From Sphingomonas soli NBRC 100801 (lineage in GTDB: Bacteria > Pseudomonadota > Alphaproteobacteria > Sphingomonadales > Sphingomonadaceae): a stretch of 64,000 bases of DNA. This document shows positions 16,605-23,467 of the stretch, in pieces. The translations under genes were made by a program, and so were the position numbers. The notes under the pieces are model-generated. The model did no database searches, had not been told where the DNA came from, and was given only the letters and a program-made list of their open reading frames with translations. The number at the start of each line of letters is the position of its first letter. Positions within the stretch are counted from its first letter, which is position 1. The stretch is taken from positions 119,572 through 183,571 of the forward strand of contig NZ_BCTZ01000014.1 of the NCBI RefSeq assembly GCF_001591025.1. Direction: 5' to 3'.

Positions 16605-17375
16605 TCAGGCCGCGCCGAGCGCCGCCAGATAGGCGCGGAGCGTCCGGTGCAGCGCCGACTGCTCGTCCGCATTCAGCGCCGCGCCGATCGTCGCCGCCGC
16701 GATCATCGTGCCGTTATAGGCCGGCGTGCCCGCCGCATTGCGCCCGCAAATATATACCGGGTGCACCCCGCCAAACTCGCTCGACGCCGCAGCCGGCGCA
16801 TCGGCCAATATGCCGTTATGGTACCGGCTATAGCCGCTCCCCGATGCGCGCGAGATCAGCCACATGCCGCGCCCGTCCAGGCTCGGGCCGGGATCGACTC
16901 CCACGCTGGCAGACCGCGTCGCTAGGGTGTCGATCGGGGTTCGCGAGGCGATCGAGAGCGTATCGGTGGCGATCTGCGCGATGCTGTCGCGCGCTTCGCT
17001 CAGGCACCACACGCTCAGATGATGGTTATTGGTTAGCGTCATGCCGGCCCCGGGAACGAAGCCGGTATCCAGCAATTGCGTCGCGCCGTCGCCCTGATAG
17101 CCGCGATCCGCAGTGAAGGCGGGCATGGCGCCCAGCGCCGCCAGCATATTGCCCGCGCCCTTCCAGTTGAGCAGCCCCGCCTGGGCATGGTGCGCCGCCA
17201 TCACCCAGCAGCAGTCCATCTTGTCCCAGACGCCGCTCGCCTTCAGCGCGCGCACCGCCGTGTCGATCAGCGATGCCCGCGCCGCGCCGGGCGCTTCGCT
17301 CATCCGTCCGATCAGCGCCGCCGCCGCCGGATCGGGCGGTCGCCCGATCCGGTCCATCAGCCCCAGCCCCAGCAT
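16605..17375 (-). CDS. putative head-fibre/lectin-like protein next to the spike-base gene
   Basis: 256-residue protein. The N-terminal 45 residues are helical (LIGRMSEAPGAARASLIDTA). Then comes a pattern recurrent in phage-associated lectin-like proteins: ASGVWDKMDCCWVMAAHHAQ, AGLLNWKGAGN, PAFTADRGYQGDGATQLLDTG and LTNNHHLSVW, with a C-terminal helix after NADEQSALHRTLRAYLAAL. No catalytic motif is seen. The stop/start TGATG overlap couples it to the spike-base gene, so by analogy with the RcGTA GhsA/GhsB pair it may be the outer spike fibre. That role is inferred from position. Confidence 0.6.
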   Translation of the reverse strand: MLGLGLMDRIGRPPDPAAAALIGRMSEAPGAARASLIDTAVRALKASGVWDKMDCCWVMAAHHAQAGLLNWKGAGNMLAALGAMPAFTADRGYQGDGATQLLDTGFVPGAGMTLTNNHHLSVWCLSEARDSIAQIATDTLSIASRTPIDTLATRSASVGVDPGPSLDGRGMWLISRASGSGYSRYHNGILADAPAAASSEFGGVHPVYICGRNAAGTPAYNGTMIAAATIGAALNADEQSALHRTLRAYLAALGAA

Positions 17376-17641
17376 CAGTACAGCGCCAGGATGTCGTCAG
17401 CGGTCGTGCCCGTCGCACGCACATATTCCGCACGCAGCGGCACGATCGTTCCGCTCGCCACATTCTTCCACACCGCATCGTCTCCGCCGCCCACGCCACG
17501 CAGCGTCAGGTCGCCTCCGGTGCCGACGAACAGCGCCTTGGGAATATCGCCCAGCGCGTCCTCGTCATGCGGCGTCACGTGCACCGCACGCGTCGCCGGT
17601 GCAGACACATGGTCCGCCGCATTTGCAAATTGATCCGCCAT
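17375..17641 (-). CDS. spike base protein, RCAP_Rcc01079-like (GhsA-like)
   Basis: 88-residue protein ending in DLTLRGVGGGDDAVWKN, VASGTIVPLRAEYVRATGT TADDILALY. The D-L-x-L-R-G, G-T-x-x-P and R-x-x-x-T-G-T-T positions match the small spike-base family of R. capsulatus GTA (rcc01079), which forms the foot of head spikes. In Rhodobacter that gene lies far from the structural block; here it sits directly after the capsid gene. ATG at 17639-17641 follows GGGGAGG six bases upstream; those bases belong to an extragenic repeat. Confidence 0.7.
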   Translation of the reverse strand: MADQFANAADHVSAPATRAVHVTPHDEDALGDIPKALFVGTGGDLTLRGVGGGDDAVWKNVASGTIVPLRAEYVRATGTTADDILALY

Positions 17642-17646
17642 AAATC

Positions 17647-17768
17647 CTCCCCGGCACGGGGAGGGGGACCGCCGAAGGCGGTGGAGGGGGCGCGCCCCAC
17701 ATCCCTCGCTCGCGGCCCTCCCCCTCCGTCGTACTTCGCATGCCACCTCCCCGCCCCGGGGGAGGATC
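17647..17768. repeat. extragenic palindrome (family A) supplying a ribosome-binding site
   Basis: CCTCCCCGGCACGGGGAGG, then GGGACCGCC/GGCGGTGGAGG and GCGCGCCCC to about 17699, followed by an inverted partial arm CCTCCCCGCCCCGGGGGAGG at about 17746-17765. Read on the minus strand, the first arm gives the GGGGAGG of the spike-base gene. The same element occurs at 23.1, 23.4 and 52.0 kb. Confidence 0.75.
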
Positions 17769-17822
17769 GAGATCGCTGCGCCTCAGTCCGCACTGAACTT
17801 CAGCAGCGTGCCGCCGCCTCCG

Positions 17823-18881
17823 TCACGTGGCGCTGAACTTGAGCAGCTTGATCGCCTCGGAGTTGCTCACCATCCCGCCCACGCGCTTGGTCGCGTAGAA
17901 GTGCACGAACGGCTTGTTGCTGTACGGGTCGCGAAGGATCTGCGTCTCGCCGCGCTCGGCGATCAGATAGCCCGCCTTGAAATTGCCGAACGCGATCGAC
18001 AGCGCATTGGCCCCGATGTCCGGCATGTCCTCGGCCTCGACCACCGGATAGCCAAGCAAGGTCGCGGGCTGGCCCGCTGCCAGCGAAGGCGACCACAGCA
18101 ACGCACCGTCGCTCGTCTTGAACTTGCGGATCTTCGCCAGCGTCGCCGAATTCATCACCCAGCTCGCACCCTGGCGATAGGGCGAACGCAGGGTCTGGAC
18201 CAGGTCGATCAGTTTCTCCTCGGGGTTCGCGGCAAACGCGCCGGCCGCGCCCGTCGGCACATATTGCAGTTGGCCGAACGTCCGCGAGGAATCGCCCAGC
18301 GACGACGTGGTCGCCTGAAGAAAGCCCTTGGGCTTGTTCGTCCCGTTGCCGTTCACGAACGCCGATCCCTCGGCCACTGCAAACTCGCGCGCGATCTCGT
18401 CCGCCAGCCATTGCTCCACGTCGAACGCGGCGTCGTCGAGCATCGCCTGGCTCGCCGCCGGATTGGCGAAGAGATCGCCCATCGGCGGCGCGACTTCGTG
18501 GAACGCGGGCGTCTCGGTCTCGTCGCGCTCCGCCGTCTCGGATGCCCAGCCGCTTTCGAAGCCACCGCTGGTCACCAGCTTGCGATAGCCGCTCGTCCCC
18601 ACCTGAACGACATTGGCGATTGCGCGGATCGGCGAGATGCTTTTCAACGTCGCGTCCACCAGCTGGTCGATCTCGCGCGGCACGGCATAGCCGCCATCGC
18701 CGCCGCTAGTGCCTTCGATCGCCTTCATCTCCAGGCCGCCGCCGCCCGATCGCAGGAACGTCTCGAACGCCGCACTCGCCATCGGGCGTCCGCCCATCAG
18801 CATCGGGCGCGCCGCCGGCAGCCCCGATTTCTCCACCGCCTCGAAGCTCGCTTCGAGACTGTCCGCCTTCACTTCGATCAT
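17823..18881 (-). CDS. HK97-fold major capsid protein (g5-like) with a short N-arm
   Basis: 352-residue capsid subunit. The HK97 core starts at GTSGGDGGYAVPREIDQL (about residue 58) and includes FLQATTSSLGD, YRQGASWVMNSATLAKIRK, GYPVVEAEDMPD and FGNFKAGYLIAERG. Homologous GTA capsids usually have about 100 residues of mostly coiled-coil delta domain that the prohead protease removes; here only about 55 residues precede the core, and the coiled-coil part is missing. The start (MIEVKADSLEAS) resembles the usual N-terminus, so an internal deletion is likely rather than a wrong start. Confidence 0.9.
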   Translation of the reverse strand: MIEVKADSLEASFEAVEKSGLPAARPMLMGGRPMASAAFETFLRSGGGGLEMKAIEGTSGGDGGYAVPREIDQLVDATLKSISPIRAIANVVQVGTSGYRKLVTSGGFESGWASETAERDETETPAFHEVAPPMGDLFANPAASQAMLDDAAFDVEQWLADEIAREFAVAEGSAFVNGNGTNKPKGFLQATTSSLGDSSRTFGQLQYVPTGAAGAFAANPEEKLIDLVQTLRSPYRQGASWVMNSATLAKIRKFKTSDGALLWSPSLAAGQPATLLGYPVVEAEDMPDIGANALSIAFGNFKAGYLIAERGETQILRDPYSNKPFVHFYATKRVGGMVSNSEAIKLLKFSAT

Positions 18882-18902
18882 TCACCTTCTCCCGCTCAGA
18901 AA

Positions 18903-18936
18903 CGAAAAGGCCCTCCCCGGAAAGCCGGGAAGGGCC
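18903..18936 (-). terminator. terminator-like hairpin in the capsid leader (possible attenuator)
   Basis: Minus strand: GGCCCTTCCCGG, a short loop, CCGGGGAGGGCC and then TTTTCGTTT. It lies between the HEAT-repeat gene and the capsid gene, 22 bases before the capsid start. It may limit read-through or create a capsid-specific transcript end. Confidence 0.6.
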
Positions 18937-18986
18937 ATGCAATTCTCAAAACTTCTCGGGCGGGCCGGGCCCGCGCGTCGTCGCGC

Positions 18987-19484
18987 TTACAGCGCCTCGG
19001 GTGCGCTCCCGCGCGAACAGGCCGCGATCGCCTCGGCCAGCACGGTGGTGAAGACATCGTCGTCATCCACCACTTCGCGGCCGATCGCCTCCAGCATCGG
19101 CAGCAGCGACGGATCGGCGACATAGGCCGCCGCCTCCAGCGCCATCGAATCCACCGTGTCTCCGTCCAGCAATTCGAGCACCCGGGGCAGCGCCTTTTCC
19201 GGCGCGCGCATCGCCACGCCGATCACGGCTTCCAGCGCCGCTTCATGCTCCGGATCGTCCATGCCCGCCACCAGCGCGGCCAGTGCCTCGTCCGTCTCCA
19301 GCTCGGATTGGCCCAGGAGCAGCAGCGCCCAGTCGCGATTGGCGGGATCCGCATCCCGCGTCAGCGCGATCAGCTCGGCCGCCCGGGCATCTGCCTCGGC
19401 GCTGCCGCTCAGTTCGGGTTCCTCGTCGATCAGCATCTGCAGAAACGGCGAGGGCGGGCGATATTCTTCGATTTCGTCGGTCAT
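18987..19484 (-). CDS. HEAT-repeat protein in the GTA cluster
   Basis: 165-residue acidic protein built of HEAT-like helical pairs: DPANRDWALLLLGQSELETD, DPEHEAALEAVIGVAMRAPE, DTVDSMALEAAAYVADPSLL and LEAIGREVVDDDD. HEAT repeats bind other proteins; no enzyme motif is present. It sits between the prohead protease and the capsid gene, on the same strand. Possible roles are a capsid assembly factor, a scaffold substitute or a regulatory adaptor; none can be chosen from the sequence. Confidence 0.8.
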   Translation of the reverse strand: MTDEIEEYRPPSPFLQMLIDEEPELSGSAEADARAAELIALTRDADPANRDWALLLLGQSELETDEALAALVAGMDDPEHEAALEAVIGVAMRAPEKALPRVLELLDGDTVDSMALEAAAYVADPSLLPMLEAIGREVVDDDDVFTTVLAEAIAACSRGSAPEAL

Positions 19485-19541
19485 GCGTCTGCGTTGCGCC
19501 TTCCCTGCGCCGAGCGCAATCCGTCCCGGGCACCGGCGGCT

Positions 19542-19913
19542 TCAGCGCGCCACCGCATGCACCCTGGCCAGCGGCTGCATCGGGCTCGCGACCAGGCTCA
19601 CCTCCACCAGGTCGAGCGCCGTGATCTCGCGGTGCCTCCCCCGTGTCGCCGCCAGCACCCGGTATCCGAACGAAAGCCCCCGCACCGTTCCTGCCTCGAC
19701 CAGCCCGGCAAGCGTCGCATCCGCCACCCGCCCGATCACCCGCAGCCCGCGGCTATCCTCCGCCAGCGCCTCGATCTCGCCCACCGGCTTGCCCGAATGC
19801 TGCCAGAGCAGCGGCACCCGGCCCGTCGCGCGGAACGCCCCGCGCCGCACCACATCGCCGCCCCGATCCACCGCGTCGAACACCGCCGCATAGCCGGCAA
19901 AGCGCACGCTCAT
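19542..19913 (-). CDS. HK97-family prohead protease (g4-like)
   Basis: 123-residue serine protease that matures the capsid. The fold markers are AGYAAVFDAVDRGGDVVRRGAF, given here as AGYAAVFDAVDRGGD and VRRGAF; the catalytic histidine is in PLLWQHSGKPVG and the serine in VRGLSFGYRV. It is shorter than many homologues (about 180 residues). ATG at 19911-19913 overlaps the previous stop (ATGA); MAEM nine bases upstream is possible. Confidence 0.85.
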   Translation of the reverse strand: MSVRFAGYAAVFDAVDRGGDVVRRGAFRATGRVPLLWQHSGKPVGEIEALAEDSRGLRVIGRVADATLAGLVEAGTVRGLSFGYRVLAATRGRHREITALDLVEVSLVASPMQPLARVHAVAR

Positions 19914-20218
19914 TTCAGCCATCCCGGAAAGCCCAGCTTCACCGCCAGCCCGACCAGCACCAACGCCGCGAGCATCCGCCCGCCCCACGCGAAGGCCGCC
20001 TTCAGCGCCGATCGCTTGGCGTCGCGCCACGCGCCCAGCAGCTCGCGCAGTTCCGCCATGTCCTTGCCCGCGCCTGCATCCTCCAGCCCCAGCCGCGCCA
20101 GCGCCCGCCTGGCCCCCAGCTCGCCCGCTTCCTCGACGATCGCGCGCAGCGTCACCAGATCGGCGCCTTCCTCCCCGGCCTGCCCGATCAGTTGCGCGAG
20201 CACCATGTCCCCGCTCAT
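19910..20218 (-). CDS. DUF6127 family GTA-associated membrane protein
   Basis: 102-residue protein with a helical N-terminal part (MVLAQLIGQAGEEGADLVTL RAIVEEAGE) and one C-terminal transmembrane helix (LAALVLVGLAVKLGF). A small gene of this type commonly separates portal and protease in sphingomonad GTA clusters. Its role is unknown; membrane location suggests packaging or release rather than particle structure. Coupled at both ends by ATGA. Confidence 0.75.
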   Translation of the reverse strand: MSGDMVLAQLIGQAGEEGADLVTLRAIVEEAGELGARRALARLGLEDAGAGKDMAELRELLGAWRDAKRSALKAAFAWGGRMLAALVLVGLAVKLGFPGWLK

Positions 20219-21333
20219 GCCAGCCCCACCATCGCGCGCTTTTCCTCGGGCGTCAGGAAATCCGCCGCGCTCACCTGCCGCCACAGCCGCTCGCGATCCT
20301 CGGCCAGTGCCGTCACCCGATCCACGTCGATCGCCAGGCTCGCCCCGGGAAACCAGGGCAGCAGCGCCTGGCACAGCCCGCCCAGGATATTCTCCGCCAG
20401 CGGCAGGATCGCGAGCCGCCAGAGAGCGCGATTGGCCTCGCGGTAATTGGCATAGCCATTGTCGCCCGGCAGCCCCAGCAGCATCGGCGGCACGCCGAAC
20501 GCCAGCGCAATCTCCCGCGCCGCCGCCGCCTTCAGCCCCACGAAATCCATGTCCGCGGGTGACAGGCTCATCGCCTGCCATTTCAGGCCGCCTTCCAGCA
20601 GCATCGGCCGCCCGGCATTGCCCGCGCCGCCAAACCCCGCCTCCATCTCGCGCTTCAGCCGCTCGAACTGCTCACCCGAAAGCGCCGCGCCGTCGCCCGT
20701 CTCATAGACCAGAGCCCCGCTCGGGCGCGCCGCATTGTCGAGCAGCGCCTTGTTCCACCGCGACGCCGCGTTGTGGATCGCCACCGCCCCCGCCGCGGCG
20801 CTCAGGCACCCCAGCCCATAATGGTCGTCGCTGGGCGAGAAGGCGCGGATATGCGCCACCGCCGCGCGCCCCGTACCGTCTTCGGAGGCCAGCCGCGAGA
20901 CATGCCTGCCCGTCCGATAGGCATAGGCCACCGGCCAGCCATTGGCGTCGAGCTCGACCGTCACCCGCTCGGGCCGCAGCGCATATAGCTCGCGCACCCG
21001 CCCGGCATCGTCGCACAGCAATTCGACATAGGCGTTGCCGTGCAGCAGCAGGTGCGCGGCCACCGTCTCGATCAGCCGCTGTCCGCCCGATCGTGCCTGC
21101 ACCAGCGCCGCCAGCGCCGGATCGGATGCGGTCAGCGGCGCGCCGCTTACGCCTTCGGAAACCAGCTTCACCGCGCGCTGCGCCACCGGATTGTGGCAAT
21201 AGGCGTCGCGCACCATCGTTTCATAGCGTTGCGGCCATTCGCCCGCCGCGCCCATCCCCGCGCCACGCGCCATCGCCAGCCGCACGCCCCAAATGCCATT
21301 GGCGCGCGCGGACTTTCGTCCGAACCATTTCAT
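20215..21333 (-). CDS. HK97-type portal protein (g3-like)
   Basis: 372-residue portal subunit. Typical positions are CHNPVAQRAVKLVSEGVSG, LLLHGNAYVELLCDDAGRV, the wing region ending SPADMDFVGLKAAAAREIALA and FGVPPMLLGLPGDNGYANYRE. It forms the dodecameric ring through which terminase packs DNA. ATG follows CGGGAG. It is preceded by 84 non-coding bases and then the methyltransferase-fold gene instead of terminase. Confidence 0.92.
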   Translation of the reverse strand: MKWFGRKSARANGIWGVRLAMARGAGMGAAGEWPQRYETMVRDAYCHNPVAQRAVKLVSEGVSGAPLTASDPALAALVQARSGGQRLIETVAAHLLLHGNAYVELLCDDAGRVRELYALRPERVTVELDANGWPVAYAYRTGRHVSRLASEDGTGRAAVAHIRAFSPSDDHYGLGCLSAAAGAVAIHNAASRWNKALLDNAARPSGALVYETGDGAALSGEQFERLKREMEAGFGGAGNAGRPMLLEGGLKWQAMSLSPADMDFVGLKAAAAREIALAFGVPPMLLGLPGDNGYANYREANRALWRLAILPLAENILGGLCQALLPWFPGASLAIDVDRVTALAEDRERLWRQVSAADFLTPEEKRAMVGLA

Positions 21334-21417
21334 CCTGAAATCTCCCGAAAACCCGTTCTGGGGCGACGCGCGCTTTTCCGTCAGGCGGGCGCCGGGGTCA
21401 GCGTCGCTGAAACGCCC

Positions 21418-22089
21418 CTAGCGCTTCGTCCCGAACCAGATCACATGGCGCGGCCCCTTGCCGTTGCTGCGCGCGCGCACCCCCACTTCATCCACCTGAT
21501 AGCCCGCATCCTTGAAGCGCCGGGCAAAGCGCGGATCGGGCGCGGCAGACCAGACCGCCAATATCCCGCCGGGCCGCAGCGCAGTCCGCGCCTGCGCCAG
21601 GCCCCGGTCCGAATAGAGCCCGTCATTGCCCGCGCGGGTCAGCCCGTCCGGGCCGTTATCCACGTCGAGCAATATGCCGTCATAGCCGCCCGGGCTCTCG
21701 CGGATCACGCGCCCCACATCGTCGATCACCACATCGACGCGCGGATCGTCCAGCGCCTCGCCGGTCAGCTCCGCCATCGGCCCCGTCGCCCAGTCGATGA
21801 TCTTGGGCACCAGTTCGGCCACCGTCACCAGCGCGTCCTTCTTCAGCATCGGCAGCGCCGCGCGCAGCGTGAATCCCATGCCATAGCCGCCGATCAGCAG
21901 GCGCAGCCCGGCCCGCGCGCCCAGCCGCTCGATCGTCATCACCGCCAATTGTTCTTCCGAACCGCTCATCCGGCTGTTCATCAGCTCGTTGCGCTCGAGC
22001 ACGATCATATGGTCCGCGCCGCGGCGAAACAGCCGCAGCGGCTCGCCGCCGGGTACCTCTGCGGTGTCGATCAGTTCGCGTGGGGTCAT
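21418..22089 (-). CDS. spermidine synthase-like / class I methyltransferase-fold protein
   Basis: 223-residue Rossmann-fold protein of the polyamine aminopropyltransferase type: LLIGGYGMGFTLRAAL is the nucleotide-binding loop, VTVAELVPKIIDW the acidic strand-2 end, VDVVIDDVGRVI and YDGILLDVDNGPDGL the following strands. Substrate residues of true spermidine synthases cannot be confirmed. It is on the GTA strand between terminase and portal, where RcGTA has no such gene. It may methylate or aminopropylate something in the producing cell, or be an unrelated passenger. Confidence 0.8.
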   Translation of the reverse strand: MTPRELIDTAEVPGGEPLRLFRRGADHMIVLERNELMNSRMSGSEEQLAVMTIERLGARAGLRLLIGGYGMGFTLRAALPMLKKDALVTVAELVPKIIDWATGPMAELTGEALDDPRVDVVIDDVGRVIRESPGGYDGILLDVDNGPDGLTRAGNDGLYSDRGLAQARTALRPGGILAVWSAAPDPRFARRFKDAGYQVDEVGVRARSNGKGPRHVIWFGTKR

Positions 22090-22125
22090 GCCGCGCGCCT
22101 TACACGCGCGCCCGCGCCTTGTCCC

Positions 22126-22545
22126 CTATCGCTCGCCCGTCGCGATCAGATTCAGAAAGCGCTCGCGCACCGGCTCGGATGCATTTTCCAGCAGCCGCCG
22201 CATCTGCGCGTCATAGGCGTCGGCCGGCGCGTCGGCACGCCGATGCACCATGGACCATTCGCCGAATTCGCGCGCCGCCACCGCTTCGTCGCGCAGCACC
22301 ACGATCGCGCTGTGCCGGTGATCGGACAGGATCCGCCCCATCGTCGCGCCGACATGGTCATGCTCGCCTTCCAGCACCTGCAGGAAATGCGTCCCGTCCG
22401 ACCAGAGCAGCCCGGTGATCCCGTCCGCAGCGTTGTGGCGCTGCGATTCCTCCAATATCTCTTCGATATCGGCCATGTTGCCGGGCAGCGTGCTCGAGCT
22501 GATGTACAAAAGCTGCCGCACCGGGGCCTCGCGATCTTGGGGCAT
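22126..22545 (-). CDS. BLUF-domain blue-light sensor protein
   Basis: 139-residue short BLUF protein. The flavin-binding signature is complete: Tyr14 (QLLYISS), Asn38 (QRHNAADGITGLL), Gln56 (FLQVLEGEHD) and Trp97 (FGEWSM). Short BLUF proteins bind FAD, undergo a hydrogen-bond switch in blue light and act through partner proteins; no output domain is fused here. It lies inside the GTA cluster between the large terminase and portal, on the same strand. ATG at 22543-22545 is the first start before the domain; no strong ribosome site is seen. Confidence 0.88.
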   Translation of the reverse strand: MPQDREAPVRQLLYISSSTLPGNMADIEEILEESQRHNAADGITGLLWSDGTHFLQVLEGEHDHVGATMGRILSDHRHSAIVVLRDEAVAAREFGEWSMVHRRADAPADAYDAQMRRLLENASEPVRERFLNLIATGER

Positions 22546-22577
22546 GGCGGACAAGCTATGGCGAGTTCCGGCGCGGA

Positions 22578-23078
22578 TCAATTCCCCAGCGCGTTGGCCG
22601 GCACCATATCCGGCCCTTCCGGCGCAGGCAGCATCCCCGCCGGGCATCGCCCGATGCTGGCCGCCGCCTCCACGTCCGAGAGCATGCCGTCGCCGTCCAG
22701 ATCACCGCACACCGCCGATCCGCCCTTCAGCAATTCGCCCAGCGTCAGCCGCCCGTCTCCGTTCGTGTCCTGCGCCATATATCCCGCGATCAGCCAGGCT
22801 CGCAGCGTCCCCCAGCTCTTCCCGCTGCGCTGCTCGGGCGGAAAGGCGCGCTCGACCATCCCCGCCACTTCGCCGCGATCGAGCGCACCGTCGCCGTTCA
22901 GGTCCTGCGTCGTCAGTACCGCGGCATAGCCCGCGCGCAGCATCTGGTTCGCCCCCAGCCCCGCGCACCCGCTCGTCGCCAGCCCCACCACGGTCAGCAA
23001 CCCCCCGCCCATCGCCACGCACAACGCCGCCATCCCGTGGCGCATGTCCATGCGCCCCGCCCAAGGCCAATTGACCAT
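22578..23078 (-). CDS. EF-hand lipoprotein or secreted protein
   Basis: 166 residues. The N-terminal hydrophobic segment ends at LATSGC, a weak lipobox. Three calcium-binding loops follow with correct spacing: DLNGDGALDRGE, DTNGDGRLTLGE and DLDGDGMLSDVE. It probably binds Ca2+ in the periplasm. ATG at 23076-23078 follows AGGAGAG. It sits directly downstream of the large terminase, with a 389-base repeat-filled gap. Confidence 0.8.
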   Translation of the reverse strand: MVNWPWAGRMDMRHGMAALCVAMGGGLLTVVGLATSGCAGLGANQMLRAGYAAVLTTQDLNGDGALDRGEVAGMVERAFPPEQRSGKSWGTLRAWLIAGYMAQDTNGDGRLTLGELLKGGSAVCGDLDGDGMLSDVEAAASIGRCPAGMLPAPEGPDMVPANALGN

Positions 23079-23104
23079 CTTCGCTCTCCTATTTGGTTAT
23101 CCGA

Positions 23105-23192
23105 ATTCCTCCCCCGCAGGGGGAGGGGGACCGCCGCAGGCGGTGGAGGGGGCACGCCCCAGGCGACACGCCATCAACCACGCGCACCCCCG
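23105..23192 (+). repeat. 88-bp direct repeat, copy 1 (contains a family A palindrome)
   Basis: Contains CCTCCCCCGCAGGGGGAGG, GACCGCCGCAGGCGGT and the unique tail GGCGACACGCCATCAACC. An almost identical 88-bp copy lies at 23368-23455 in the same orientation. Confidence 0.85.
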
Positions 23193-23260
23193 CTCCCCCT
23201 CGCCCGCAAGCCACCCAGCCATCAACGCGCTCGTCGCCCGCGCTTCGGTCCACCCATGTT

Positions 23261-23343
23261 CGTCATCCCCGCGAAAGCGGGGACCCAGAGCCACGCAGGG
23301 TGTCGGCTGGTGACCCTGGATCCCCGCTTTCGCGGGGATGACG
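23261..23343. repeat. extragenic palindrome (family B)
   Basis: Inverted pair CGTCATCCCCGCGAAAGCGG and its complement CCGCTTTCGCGGGGATGACG at the two ends of an 83-bp element. Each arm is itself a hairpin. It lies between the two copies of the 88-bp direct repeat. Confidence 0.85.
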
Positions 23344-23367
23344 ATTGAACCCACCCGATCACCCCCC

Positions 23368-23455
23368 ATTCCTCCCCCGCAGGGGGAGGGGGACCGCCGC
23401 AGGCGGTGGAGGTGGCACGCCCCAGGCGACACGCCATCAACCACGCGAACCCCCG
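23368..23455 (+). repeat. 88-bp direct repeat, copy 2 (contains a family A palindrome)
   Basis: Differs from the copy at 23105 by two or so bases (GGAGGTGGCAC versus GGAGGGGGCAC, and CGCGAAC versus CGCGCAC). It ends 13 bases after the large terminase stop. The whole gap 23079-23467 is thus repeat A, repeat B and repeat A, with no gene seen. Confidence 0.85.
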
Positions 23456-23467
23456 TTATTCGCCCCT

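Noticed and set aside
17808..21338. 1176-residue open frame on the plus strand
   Set aside because: Antisense to capsid, HEAT, protease and portal genes; Arg/Ala/His-rich composition typical of an opposite-strand shadow in GC-rich DNA.
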